Both the position numbers and the translations under genes were made by a program. Shown here piece by piece: positions 49,921 through 57,489 of a DNA stretch of 64,000 bases. Each line of letters begins with the position of its first letter. Position 1 is the first letter of the stretch. Under the pieces are notes generated by a model. It saw only the letters and a program-made list of their open reading frames with translations. It did not search any database and had not been told where the DNA came from. This DNA is from Actinotalea solisilvae (GTDB lineage Bacteria; Actinomycetota; Actinomycetes; Actinomycetales; Cellulomonadaceae): positions 310,001-374,000 of the forward strand of contig NZ_JADDKQ010000001.1 in NCBI RefSeq assembly GCF_016464425.1. Direction: 5' to 3'.

Positions 49921-51144
49921 GTGAGTCCTGTGCGTCACCTCTGGAAGCCGGTCGCCACGGTGCTCGCGGCGGTGGGACTGGCCGTCGCACCCTCGGCAGC
50001 GCCGCTCGCGGGCGCCGCGGACGACGTCGAGCTCGCGGTCCAGCCGCCGGGCGGCGGGACCCCGGACCTCACCCTCGTCCACGCGCTCCCGGGCGGGATG
50101 AACCTGTGGCACATGCCGCTGGCCGAGGTCGGCGGCGCGTTCGCCGCGCCGCAGCTCGCGACCACCCTCGCCAGCGGCGGCTTCTCCTACGCCGCCTCGA
50201 GGACGCTCGCCGGCGACTTCGGCGACATCACCGGCTCGGACGACGGCACCGCGGACCAGGTGGTCTGGCACGCCCAGCCGGACGACGCGGTGATCCTGTG
50301 GGCCGTCCCCGGCGCCGCAGACCGCGCGCCCCGCCTGTGGGCCACCCTGCGCGGCGGGGGGTGGTCGTGGCGCGACTCGACGCCGGTGGCCGGTGACGTG
50401 AACGCCGACGGCTGGGACGACCTCGTCGTCCTGCACCGCAACGGGCCCGGCACGAACATCTGGGTGTTCCTCAGCGACGGCACGCGGCTGGCCGAGACGC
50501 CGAGCGAGGTCACGTACAACCCGTACCTGGCGTTCGGCACGGTCCGGGCGGCGATCGCCGACGTGTCCGGTGACGGCTACGGCGAGATCGTGCTCTTCCG
50601 CCCGGACCCGTCCTCGGGCGGCGTCCAGACCGTCGTGGCGTGGAAGCAGGCCGGCAGCTTCGCCGGTGCTGCCACCGGCGTCTGGGTCATCGGCACGGCG
50701 TCCGGCGGAGGCTGGTCCTACGCCGGCTCGCGGCAGCTCATCGGCACCGTGCGGCCCGGGGGCACGCCCAGCATCATCCACCTGCACGCGCAGGGCGCGA
50801 ACCCCGGCATCCTCGTGTGGGAGCAGCCGCTGGTGCCCGCGCCCGGGGCGCCCGGTCCCGCGGTGCTCGCGGGTGCGCCCGAGGTCTGGCAGGACCTGCG
50901 GAGCGGCGGCTGGTCGTGGACCGGCTCCCGCCAGGTCCTCGCCGACACGAACGCCGACGGTCTCGACGACCTCGTGAGCGTCCACGACCAGGGGGCGGCC
51001 GGCGGCGAGCTGGTGTGGCGGCACGTCTCCACGGGTGCCGGCCTGCTCGCGCCTCAGGTGATCGCCGACCTGCGCACCGGCGGCTGGAGCTTCGGCGCGA
51101 GCCGTGAGGACGTCGCCGTACCGCGGCCGGCAGCACTCGGCTGA
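49921..51144 (+). CDS. Secreted FG-GAP/VCBS-like repeat protein
   Basis: The 407-residue product has a signal peptide (KPVATVLAAVGLAVAPSAAPLAGA) and then about five or six repeats with GGWSW/GGFSY turns and calcium-binding loops: DVNADGWDDLVVLHR, DVSGDGYGEIVLFR, DTNADGLDDLVSVHD. This is the seven-bladed propeller type seen in many secreted actinobacterial proteins. No catalytic domain is present. GTG at 49921 is preceded by GGAGAGG, and GTG 49930 is possible. Confidence 0.75.
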   Translation: MSPVRHLWKPVATVLAAVGLAVAPSAAPLAGAADDVELAVQPPGGGTPDLTLVHALPGGMNLWHMPLAEVGGAFAAPQLATTLASGGFSYAASRTLAGDFGDITGSDDGTADQVVWHAQPDDAVILWAVPGAADRAPRLWATLRGGGWSWRDSTPVAGDVNADGWDDLVVLHRNGPGTNIWVFLSDGTRLAETPSEVTYNPYLAFGTVRAAIADVSGDGYGEIVLFRPDPSSGGVQTVVAWKQAGSFAGAATGVWVIGTASGGGWSYAGSRQLIGTVRPGGTPSIIHLHAQGANPGILVWEQPLVPAPGAPGPAVLAGAPEVWQDLRSGGWSWTGSRQVLADTNADGLDDLVSVHDQGAAGGELVWRHVSTGAGLLAPQVIADLRTGGWSFGASREDVAVPRPAALG

Positions 51145-51270
51145 GGTCCCGGAGGCAGGCCAGGACGGCGTACCGGCGTCAGCCGGCCCCCGCGAGCGAG
51201 CACCATGGTGAGCAGCACGGGCTCGTGGACGCCGTCCTCGGCCTTCCTCGACCTTCCCGGGAGCAGGGAG

Positions 51271-51753
51271 ATGGCGACGTCGCTCATCGATCAGGTCTTC
51301 CTCCGGCACGCCCACCCCGTCAGCGCGTGGAGCAGATGGGCCTCGACACCTCTCGTCGTCGTCCCGCTCTGGTCCCGCCGCGCCTGGACCGCGCTGCCCG
51401 TCGCGGCCTGGATGATCGTCAACCCCGTCGTCACGCCTCCCCCGGCCGACGACGGCGCCTTCGCGACCCGTGCCATCCTCGGCGAGCGACAGTGGTTGAC
51501 GAGCCCCGGCGAGCACCACGACGTCCTCGCTCTCAACGCGCTCGGCACGGTCTGCCTCGCACTCGCGGGCGTGGCCGCCTGGCGGCGCCGCGCGCTGCCG
51601 ACGGTCGTCGCGCTCGCGGCGGCGATGGGAGTGATCCTCGCGACCTGGCGCAGCTACGCAGGGATCTACGACCGCGCGGCCCGGCCACCCGACCGCCTCG
51701 GGCGACGGCCGTCCGAGGCCGGCGTCAGCGGTCGCAGCCGCACACGCCGTTGA
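51271..51753 (+). CDS. Small membrane protein (DUF6653-like)
   Basis: The ~160-residue product starts MATSLIDQVFLRHAHPVSAW and contains WMIVNPVVTPPPADDGAFAT and AILGERQW, which I recognise as a DUF6653-like pattern. Three or four hydrophobic segments are likely. A start at 51205 would add 22 residues. Function is unknown. Its 3' end overlaps the next minus-strand gene by 29 nt. Confidence 0.55.
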   Translation: MATSLIDQVFLRHAHPVSAWSRWASTPLVVVPLWSRRAWTALPVAAWMIVNPVVTPPPADDGAFATRAILGERQWLTSPGEHHDVLALNALGTVCLALAGVAAWRRRALPTVVALAAAMGVILATWRSYAGIYDRAARPPDRLGRRPSEAGVSGRSRTRR

Positions 51754-51910
51754 TCTCGAGGACCTGCTCGCCCTCGTCGGGCCGCGCCCACGCCTCGGCC
51801 TCGGCGCGGCTCGCGAAGGTGCGGCCCGCGAGGCGGCCGTTGGCCAGGAGGACGACCACCTCGAGCTCGTCCCGCGGGTCGACCCACCCGGTCTCCGTCG
51901 ACGCCGTCAC
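51725..51910 (-). CDS. Hypothetical 61-residue protein
   Basis: The GTG at 51910 opens a small frame ending GEQVLEINGVCGCDR. The composition is acidic with Cys-X-Cys at the C-terminus and a central RTFASRAEAEAWARP, which resembles short single-domain proteins with a beta-hairpin and helix. It is downstream of the LigD-type gene by 62 nt. I do not recognise a family. Confidence 0.5.
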   Translation of the reverse strand: MTASTETGWVDPRDELEVVVLLANGRLAGRTFASRAEAEAWARPDEGEQVLEINGVCGCDR

Positions 51911-51972
51911 GGCCGCTCCTCCCTGCTCGCCCGGTCCTCGTCCGATCGTAGGCACGGGTGCGCCGCGGCGGC

Positions 51973-52944
51973 TCACGCGTCGTCGGGGTCGGGTGGCGGC
52001 TCCGCCTCCCCCGCGTGCTCGTCGCGCCCGGCCCACTCCAGGAGCGGGGCGAGGTCGAAGACGGCGTCGTCGATGCCCGCGTGCAGGTCGCCGAGCGCGG
52101 CGAAGCGCGCGGGCACCGTGCGGAGCGTGCAGTCGCGCGGGTCGACGTCGTCGACCTCGTCCCAGCGCAGGGGCGTGGAGACGGTCGCCTCCGGCGTCCC
52201 TCGCACCGAGTAGGCGCTGGCGATGGTGTGGTCCCGTGCGTTCTGGTTGTAGTCCACGAAGACGAGCGACGGGTCGCGGTCGCGGCGCCACCAGGTCGTG
52301 GTGACGTCGTCGGGCGCGCGCCGCTCGACCTCGCGCGCGAAGGCGAGCGCCGCGCGCCGGACGTCGGCGAACCCGTGGTCGGGCGCGACGCGCACGTACA
52401 CGTGCAGCCCGTGCCCGCCCGACGTCTTCGGCCACCCGACGGCCCCCAGCTCGTCGAGCACCTCGTGCACGACGCCGGCCACGCGGCGCACCCGGTCGAA
52501 GGGGCAGTCGGGCATCGGGTCGAGGTCGATCCGCCACTCGTCGGGCCGCTCGGTGTCCGCGCGGCGGCTGTTCCAGGGGTGGAACTCGACGGTCGACATC
52601 TGGACCGCCCAGATCACGTGGGCCAGCTCGGTGACGCAGAGCTCGTCCGCGGTCCGCCCGTAGCGGGGGAAGAACAGCTCGACCGTCTCCATCCACGGCG
52701 GGGCGCCGTGGGGCAGGCGCTTCTGGTGCACCTTCTCCCCCGCGACGCCGGTCGGGTAGCGGTGCAGCATGCAGGGCCGCTCGCGCAGGGCGGTGACGAT
52801 GCCCGGGCCGACGGCGAGGTAGTACTCGGCGAGGTCCCGCTTGGTCGCGCCGATCGCCGGGAAGTAGACGCGGTCGGGGTTCGAGAGGCGGACGGTGCGG
52901 CCGCCGACCTCGAGCTCGACGGCGGGGGCACGGTCGGTGGCCAT
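51973..52944 (-). CDS. Stand-alone LigD-type DNA primase-polymerase (PolDom)
   Basis: The polymerase domain of bacterial non-homologous end joining adds ribonucleotides to DNA ends. The 323-residue product from the ATG at 52944 has the archaeo-eukaryotic primase motifs: WRIDLDPMPD (metal-binding Asp-X-Asp), TSGGHGLHVYV, and VFVDYNQN with the third Asp. The N-terminal LSNPDRVYFP and HRYPTGV are typical of LigD Pol. There is no ligase or nuclease domain, and no Ku gene in the window. A separate ligase may be elsewhere. Confidence 0.9.
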   Translation of the reverse strand: MATDRAPAVELEVGGRTVRLSNPDRVYFPAIGATKRDLAEYYLAVGPGIVTALRERPCMLHRYPTGVAGEKVHQKRLPHGAPPWMETVELFFPRYGRTADELCVTELAHVIWAVQMSTVEFHPWNSRRADTERPDEWRIDLDPMPDCPFDRVRRVAGVVHEVLDELGAVGWPKTSGGHGLHVYVRVAPDHGFADVRRAALAFAREVERRAPDDVTTTWWRRDRDPSLVFVDYNQNARDHTIASAYSVRGTPEATVSTPLRWDEVDDVDPRDCTLRTVPARFAALGDLHAGIDDAVFDLAPLLEWAGRDEHAGEAEPPPDPDDA

Positions 52945-53027
52945 GGCCCATCTCAGCATGCCACCCCGGGCCGGGGCGCGGTCACGGCGGTGCCGTGCCG
53001 CACCCCGGCGGGGGGCCGCCGCGCCGG

Positions 53028-54062
53028 TCAGCCGCCGACGCGGGCCGGGGGCCTCCCCGGACGGCGCCAGAGCGGCTCCAGCTCGGCCAGCTCCTCGGCG
53101 GTGGCGTCACGGAACGGCGGCTGCGCCGGCGCCTCCGGAGCGCGGCGGGCCTGGCCCCGCGTCGCACGCAGGCTCGCGACGACGGACACCGTGAGGATCG
53201 TCGCCACCACCGCGAGCGAGAGCGACGTCGGCACGTACAGCACGTCGATCTTGAGCATCATCTTGATCCCGACCCAGATGAGCACGAGCGCGAGCCCGAC
53301 CTTGAGGTACACGAACCGGTGGATGAGGTCGGCCAGCAGGAAGTACATCGCCCGGAGGCCCAGCACGGCGAACGCGTTCGCGGTGAAGACGAGGAACGGC
53401 TCGGAGGTCACGGCGAAGATCGCCGGGATCGAGTCGACGGCGAACACCACGTCCGTGACCTCGATGAGCACGAGCACGGCCAGGAGCGGCGTCGCGAGCA
53501 GCACCCCGCCCCGGCGGACCAGGAGGCGCTGACCGTGGTACGCGTCCGTCATCGGGACCCAGCGGCGGAACGCGCGGAGCGCGCGCGAGCGACTCGGGTC
53601 CAGGTGGTCGGACCGCTGGCGGATCATGCGGTAGCCGGTCCACAGGAGGAACGCCGCGAAGACGTAGAGCACCCACGCGAAGCGCTCGATGACCAGCGCG
53701 CCGACCGCGATGAACGCGCCCCGGAAGACGAGCGCGCCGACGACGCCGAGGAACAGCACCCGGTGCTGGTACGCACGCGGGACCGCGAAGTAGGTGAGGA
53801 TGATCGCCCACACGAAGACGTTGTCCACGGCGAGCGACTTCTCGATGAGGTAGCCGGCGAAGTACGCCTGGCCGTGCTCGGCTCCCCAGACCTGCCACAC
53901 GAGGACGCCGAAGCCGACGCCCGTGGCGACCCAGAAGGCCGACCAGCCGGCGGCCTCCCGGACGCCGATGACGTGCGCGTGCCGGTGCGCGACGAGGTCG
54001 ACGGCGAGCATGAGCAGGATGCCCGCCACCACGGCGAGCCAGATCCACAGGGGGACGTCCAC
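53028..54062 (-). CDS. TerC/Alx family membrane protein
   Basis: The GTG at 54062 lies 7 nt after GGAAGG and gives 344 residues with about nine helices. The family motifs EKSLAVDNVFVWAIIL (near residue 68) and EVTDVVFAVDSIPAIFA (near residue 200) provide the conserved acidic residues. TerC/Alx proteins are associated with tellurite resistance and, for Alx and MeeF-type members, manganese export. The upstream leader resembles the manganese riboswitch, so Mn2+ export is the preferred role. The 40-residue C-terminal tail is Pro/Arg/Ala-rich. Confidence 0.92.
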   Translation of the reverse strand: MDVPLWIWLAVVAGILLMLAVDLVAHRHAHVIGVREAAGWSAFWVATGVGFGVLVWQVWGAEHGQAYFAGYLIEKSLAVDNVFVWAIILTYFAVPRAYQHRVLFLGVVGALVFRGAFIAVGALVIERFAWVLYVFAAFLLWTGYRMIRQRSDHLDPSRSRALRAFRRWVPMTDAYHGQRLLVRRGGVLLATPLLAVLVLIEVTDVVFAVDSIPAIFAVTSEPFLVFTANAFAVLGLRAMYFLLADLIHRFVYLKVGLALVLIWVGIKMMLKIDVLYVPTSLSLAVVATILTVSVVASLRATRGQARRAPEAPAQPPFRDATAEELAELEPLWRRPGRPPARVGG

Positions 54063-54080
54063 GAGGGCACCTTCCGGTCG

Positions 54081-54190
54081 ACGGACCGGAGGTCTCTCCC
54101 GACGGCCGACGAGCCGCCCGCGGCGCCGGGCCCGGGGTCGGGCCGTAGTGACGACGTCCGCGCTGAGGGTGGGGATACTCCCCTCCACGT
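54081..54190 (-). promoter_or_regulatory. Candidate Mn2+ (yybP-ykoY) riboswitch of terC
   Basis: Read on the minus strand, the leader begins GUGGAGGGGAGUA, has CGUCGUCACUACGG in its middle, and closes with UCGGGAGAGACCUCC about 20 nt before the ribosome-binding site. GGGGAGUA, the CGUCANUACG loop and the GGAGACC-like 3' strand are the conserved parts of the yybP-ykoY element. A long GC helix (about 54115-54140) lies in the variable region. Confidence 0.8.
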
Positions 54191-54327
54191 AGATGAAGGG
54201 TGAACGATCCGCGCTGGGTCGTCAACCGCTGGCCGGCGGCGGGCCGAGAACGCGCCGCCCCCGCATCCCTGCCGGTCGGCTAGCGCCGGAGTGTGCGCGT
54301 TCCCAGCCACGGCAGCTCCAGGCCCTG

Positions 54328-54384
54328 TTGACCTCGAGCCCGACCCGCTCCTACCGTGGCCGTGAACCACTGTGCACGTGCACA
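54328..54384 (+). promoter_or_regulatory. Promoter and operator of the GH53 gene
   Basis: TTGACC (54328-54333) and TACCGT (54352-54357) are 18 bp apart. The perfect palindrome TGTGCACGTGCACA (54371-54384), with a central CG as in LacI-family operators, begins 13 nt after the -10, over the predicted +5 to +20. The LacI-family regulator encoded at 56423 is the likely ligand-controlled repressor. Confidence 0.65.
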
Positions 54385-54407
54385 CCACGATGAGACGAGG
54401 ACGTCCC

Positions 54408-56339
54408 ATGCAGCCGCTCAGCCGACGCCGCCGACCCCTGCTCGCGGGCCTCGCCCTCGCGGCCCTCGCCCTCGCCGGGACGAGTCCCGCCTCCGCCGAG
54501 GAGCCCGACGGCGCCGTCCACTTCCCGCCCGTGCGCAGCAACCTCGCCGCCAAGCCCTGGGTGACGGTGAGCGCGACCCGCGCCGCCGACCTCGCGGCGC
54601 TCGCCGTCGACGGGGACCCGGCGACGGCCTGGACGGCGCGCGGCCGCGGGCCGCACTCGCTCGTCCTCGACCTCGGGGGTGCGTACGACGGCATCCGGAA
54701 GGTCGGCGTGCTCCTCCCCGACGCGCACGGCACGTACCGGTACGTCGTCGAGGCGTCCACCGACGGCACGTCCTGGGAGACGCTCGCCGACCGCTCCGAC
54801 CAGCGCCACCCGGGGCGCGGCGAGGAGCACCTCGTCGCGCGGCCGGGCATCGCCTTCCTCCGCGTGACGATCACCGACGCGTCACCGGGCGCCGTCGTCG
54901 GCGTCAGCGAGCTGTCCGTCTGGAACTACCTGCGCGACGACGTCGTGCTCGGGGCCGACCTGTCCTACGCCGACCAGGACGACGCGCAGGGGCTCACCTA
55001 CGTCGTGGACGAGGGCGCCGAGCCCGTGCCGCTCCTCGACGCGGCGGCCGACGCCGGCATGGAGTACGTCCGCCTGCGCGTCTTCAACGACCCCCGCGAC
55101 GAGCGGACGGGCGAGTACCTGGAGCCCGCGTTCCAGGGTCCGGAGCGGACGCTCGAGGTGGCGAGCGAGGTCGTGGAGCGCGGCATGGGCCTCGGGATCG
55201 ACCTGCACTACGCCGACTCGTGGGCCGACCCGAGCAAGCAGGCGAAGGCCACCGCGTGGCGCGAGCTGCCGTTCGAGGAGCTGACGCAGGCGGTCTACGA
55301 CTACACGTACGCGACGGTCGACGCGCTGGTCGCGCGCGGCGCCGTCCCCGACAAGGTCGCGGTCGGCAACGAGCTCATCAACGGCTTCCTGTGGGGCAGC
55401 GAGCGCCCGCAGCCCTGGTTCGACGACGCCGCCTGGTGCGGCACGTGCTACTTCAACCACGACCCGTCCTTCGTCTCGCAGCCCGGCGGCGCCCTGCTGT
55501 GGGACTACTGGGGCTCGGACGACCCCACCGAGCAGGCCGCGTACGACGCCGCCTGGGACCGCTTCGTCACGCTCCAGGCCTCCGGCATCGCGGCCGTCCG
55601 CGACGTCGCCGCGGCGCACGGCGAGGAGATCCAGGTCGAGACCCACGTGATCATCGACGACGGCCGGGTCGACAAGACGCTCGAGTTCTGGGACCAGTTC
55701 CTCACCCGGCTCCACGCCCGGGGCCAGGACATCGACGTCATCGCGCACTCCTACTACCCGGACTGGCACGGGACGCCCGAGCACTACGAGGCGAACCTGC
55801 ACGCCGTCGCCGCGGCGCACCCGGGCTACGCGATGGAGATCGCCGAGACGTCGCACCAGTCGAACGACTGGGACGGCCTGCCGGTCCCGAACTCGCCCTA
55901 CCCCAAGACCGCGGAGGGCGCGGGCCTCTTCCTCCAGGACGTCTTCCGGATCGCCAACGACCTCCCCGACAACCGCGGCGCGGGCGTCCTGGTGTGGGAG
56001 CCGGCGAACTGGCAGGAGATGATCGACTGGTCGAGCAGCGCCTGGCCGGTGCTCACCTTCCACGAGACCGTCGAGGTGTACGAGGCGAGCGACGCCGAGC
56101 ACGTCGTCGCCGACACGGTCCGCCGGACGGTCCGGGTCGGTGACCCGGTCCAGCTGCCGCCGACGGTCGACGTGCTCGACGCGGACGGCACGCTCCACGC
56201 GGTGCCGGTCGCCTGGGACCCGGTCCCCGCGGGCGCGACCTCCGCGCCCGGGGAGGTCGTCGTCGCGGGCACGACGGTCGGGCACGGCCCGGTGACCGCG
56301 GTGGTCGACGTCGTGCGCCGGTCGCTCGGCAGGTCCTGA
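54408..56339 (+). CDS. Secreted arabinogalactan endo-beta-1,4-galactanase (GH53) with CBM32-like domain
   Basis: From the ATG at 54408 (GAGG 7 nt upstream) the 643-residue product has a signal peptide (to about residue 30, ASA-E), a discoidin/CBM32-like domain (about 45-175), a GH53 (beta/alpha)8 barrel (about 180-545) and a C-terminal bacterial Ig-like domain. In the barrel, VGNELINGFLW holds the acid/base Glu, AMEIAETSH the nucleophile Glu, and YVRLRVFNDP is a family marker. GH53 enzymes cut beta-1,4-galactan side chains of pectin outside the cell. ATGs at 54390 and a GTG at 54372 are further upstream. Confidence 0.92.
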   Translation: MQPLSRRRRPLLAGLALAALALAGTSPASAEEPDGAVHFPPVRSNLAAKPWVTVSATRAADLAALAVDGDPATAWTARGRGPHSLVLDLGGAYDGIRKVGVLLPDAHGTYRYVVEASTDGTSWETLADRSDQRHPGRGEEHLVARPGIAFLRVTITDASPGAVVGVSELSVWNYLRDDVVLGADLSYADQDDAQGLTYVVDEGAEPVPLLDAAADAGMEYVRLRVFNDPRDERTGEYLEPAFQGPERTLEVASEVVERGMGLGIDLHYADSWADPSKQAKATAWRELPFEELTQAVYDYTYATVDALVARGAVPDKVAVGNELINGFLWGSERPQPWFDDAAWCGTCYFNHDPSFVSQPGGALLWDYWGSDDPTEQAAYDAAWDRFVTLQASGIAAVRDVAAAHGEEIQVETHVIIDDGRVDKTLEFWDQFLTRLHARGQDIDVIAHSYYPDWHGTPEHYEANLHAVAAAHPGYAMEIAETSHQSNDWDGLPVPNSPYPKTAEGAGLFLQDVFRIANDLPDNRGAGVLVWEPANWQEMIDWSSSAWPVLTFHETVEVYEASDAEHVVADTVRRTVRVGDPVQLPPTVDVLDADGTLHAVPVAWDPVPAGATSAPGEVVVAGTTVGHGPVTAVVDVVRRSLGRS

Positions 56340-56350
56340 GCGGCACGCCC

Positions 56351-56392
56351 GACGCCGCCGGCGGTGGCCCCACCCGGGCCGCCGCCGGCGTC
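56351..56392. terminator. Terminator between GH53 and lacI-family genes
   Basis: A 14-bp arm (GACGCCGCCGGCGG / CCGCCGCCGGCGTC, one mismatch) lies in the 83-nt gap between the two convergent genes. Confidence 0.65.
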
Positions 56393-56422
56393 GCCGGCCA
56401 CCCGTCCGCCGCCGGGGGGGCC

Positions 56423-57433
56423 TCAGGTGGAGTCGCGCACCACGAGCGTCGTCGGCAGCGTGATCGCCGCCGGCTCGCTCCCCGCGACGACCTCGAGGAG
56501 GAGGCGCACCATCTCCTGCGCGATCCGGTCGAACGGCTGACGCATCGTGGTGAGCGGCGGGTGCAGCGTCGCCGCGAGGCCGGAGTCGTCGAACCCGCCG
56601 ACGGCGACGTCGTCCGGCACGCGCCGCCCCGACGCGGCGAGCGCCGCGAGCGCGCCGGCCGCCATGAGGTCGGAGGCGACGAACACGCCATCCAGGTCCG
56701 GCCGCCGGGCGAGCAGGTCGCGCATCGCCGCCTCGCCGCCGGCGCGGGTGTAGTCGCCGTGCGCCACGAGCGACGCGTCGTGGTCGTCGCCGAGCTCGAG
56801 GCGGTACCCCTCGAGCCGCTTGCGCCCACCCGGGGTGTCGAGCGGCCCGGTGATCGTCGCGACGCGCGTGCGCCCGCGCTCACGCAGGTGCTGGACCATG
56901 CGCCGGGCGCCGCCCAGGTCGTCGGCCTCGACGAAGCCCACGCGGTCCTCGAGCCCGAGCGGGGCGCCGCAGGCCACGACCGGCAGGCCCTTGCGCAGGA
57001 GCGCGGGGATGATCGGCGAGCCCGCGTGCGACGAGACCACGAGGACGCCGTCGACGTGACCGGCGCCCACGTAGTCGGTGATGCGGCGCCGCTCGTCCGT
57101 GGTGCCGGCGACCATGAGGAGCAGCGGCATGCCGCGGGCGCCGAGGGCCTCCGCGGCCGCGCGCAGGAGGATCGCGAAGGTCGGGTCCTCGAAGAGCAGG
57201 TGCTGGGGCTCGGTGAGCAGGAACGCGACGGAGTTCGACCGTCCGGTCACGAGGCTGCGCGCGTGGCTGTTGGTCTGGTAGCCCGTGCTGCGGATGGCGT
57301 CCTGGACCGCGGCGAGCGCGTCGGGCGAGACGAGCCGGCCGCCGTTGAGCACGCGCGACACCGTGCCCCGCGAGACGCCCGCGACGGCGGCGACGTCCTT
57401 GATCGTCGGCCGGCGGCGCGGCTGCTGGTTCAC
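56423..57433 (-). CDS. LacI family transcriptional regulator
   Basis: The GTG at 57433 gives 336 residues, normal for LacI proteins, and TAGGCT lies 8 nt upstream. The HTH is TIKDVAAVAGVSRGTVSRVL with the hinge that follows (AIRSTGYQTN), then a periplasmic-binding-like ligand domain with VDGVLVVSS and AVGGFDDSGLA. An ATG at 57481 would extend it towards the GH36 gene. Between the galactanase and alpha-galactosidase genes, it probably senses galactose, galactobiose or a galactoside and controls the 54371 operator. Confidence 0.9.
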   Translation of the reverse strand: MNQQPRRRPTIKDVAAVAGVSRGTVSRVLNGGRLVSPDALAAVQDAIRSTGYQTNSHARSLVTGRSNSVAFLLTEPQHLLFEDPTFAILLRAAAEALGARGMPLLLMVAGTTDERRRITDYVGAGHVDGVLVVSSHAGSPIIPALLRKGLPVVACGAPLGLEDRVGFVEADDLGGARRMVQHLRERGRTRVATITGPLDTPGGRKRLEGYRLELGDDHDASLVAHGDYTRAGGEAAMRDLLARRPDLDGVFVASDLMAAGALAALAASGRRVPDDVAVGGFDDSGLAATLHPPLTTMRQPFDRIAQEMVRLLLEVVAGSEPAAITLPTTLVVRDST

Positions 57434-57489
57434 GGGTCCCAAGCCTAGGACGACGCGGCGCGGGACGGACGCTGCCATCATCGGTGTCC

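Noticed and set aside
49562..49990. Minus-strand frame of 142 codons
   Set aside because: No family pattern, Pro/Arg-rich, overlaps the start of the FG-GAP-like gene; treated as non-coding.
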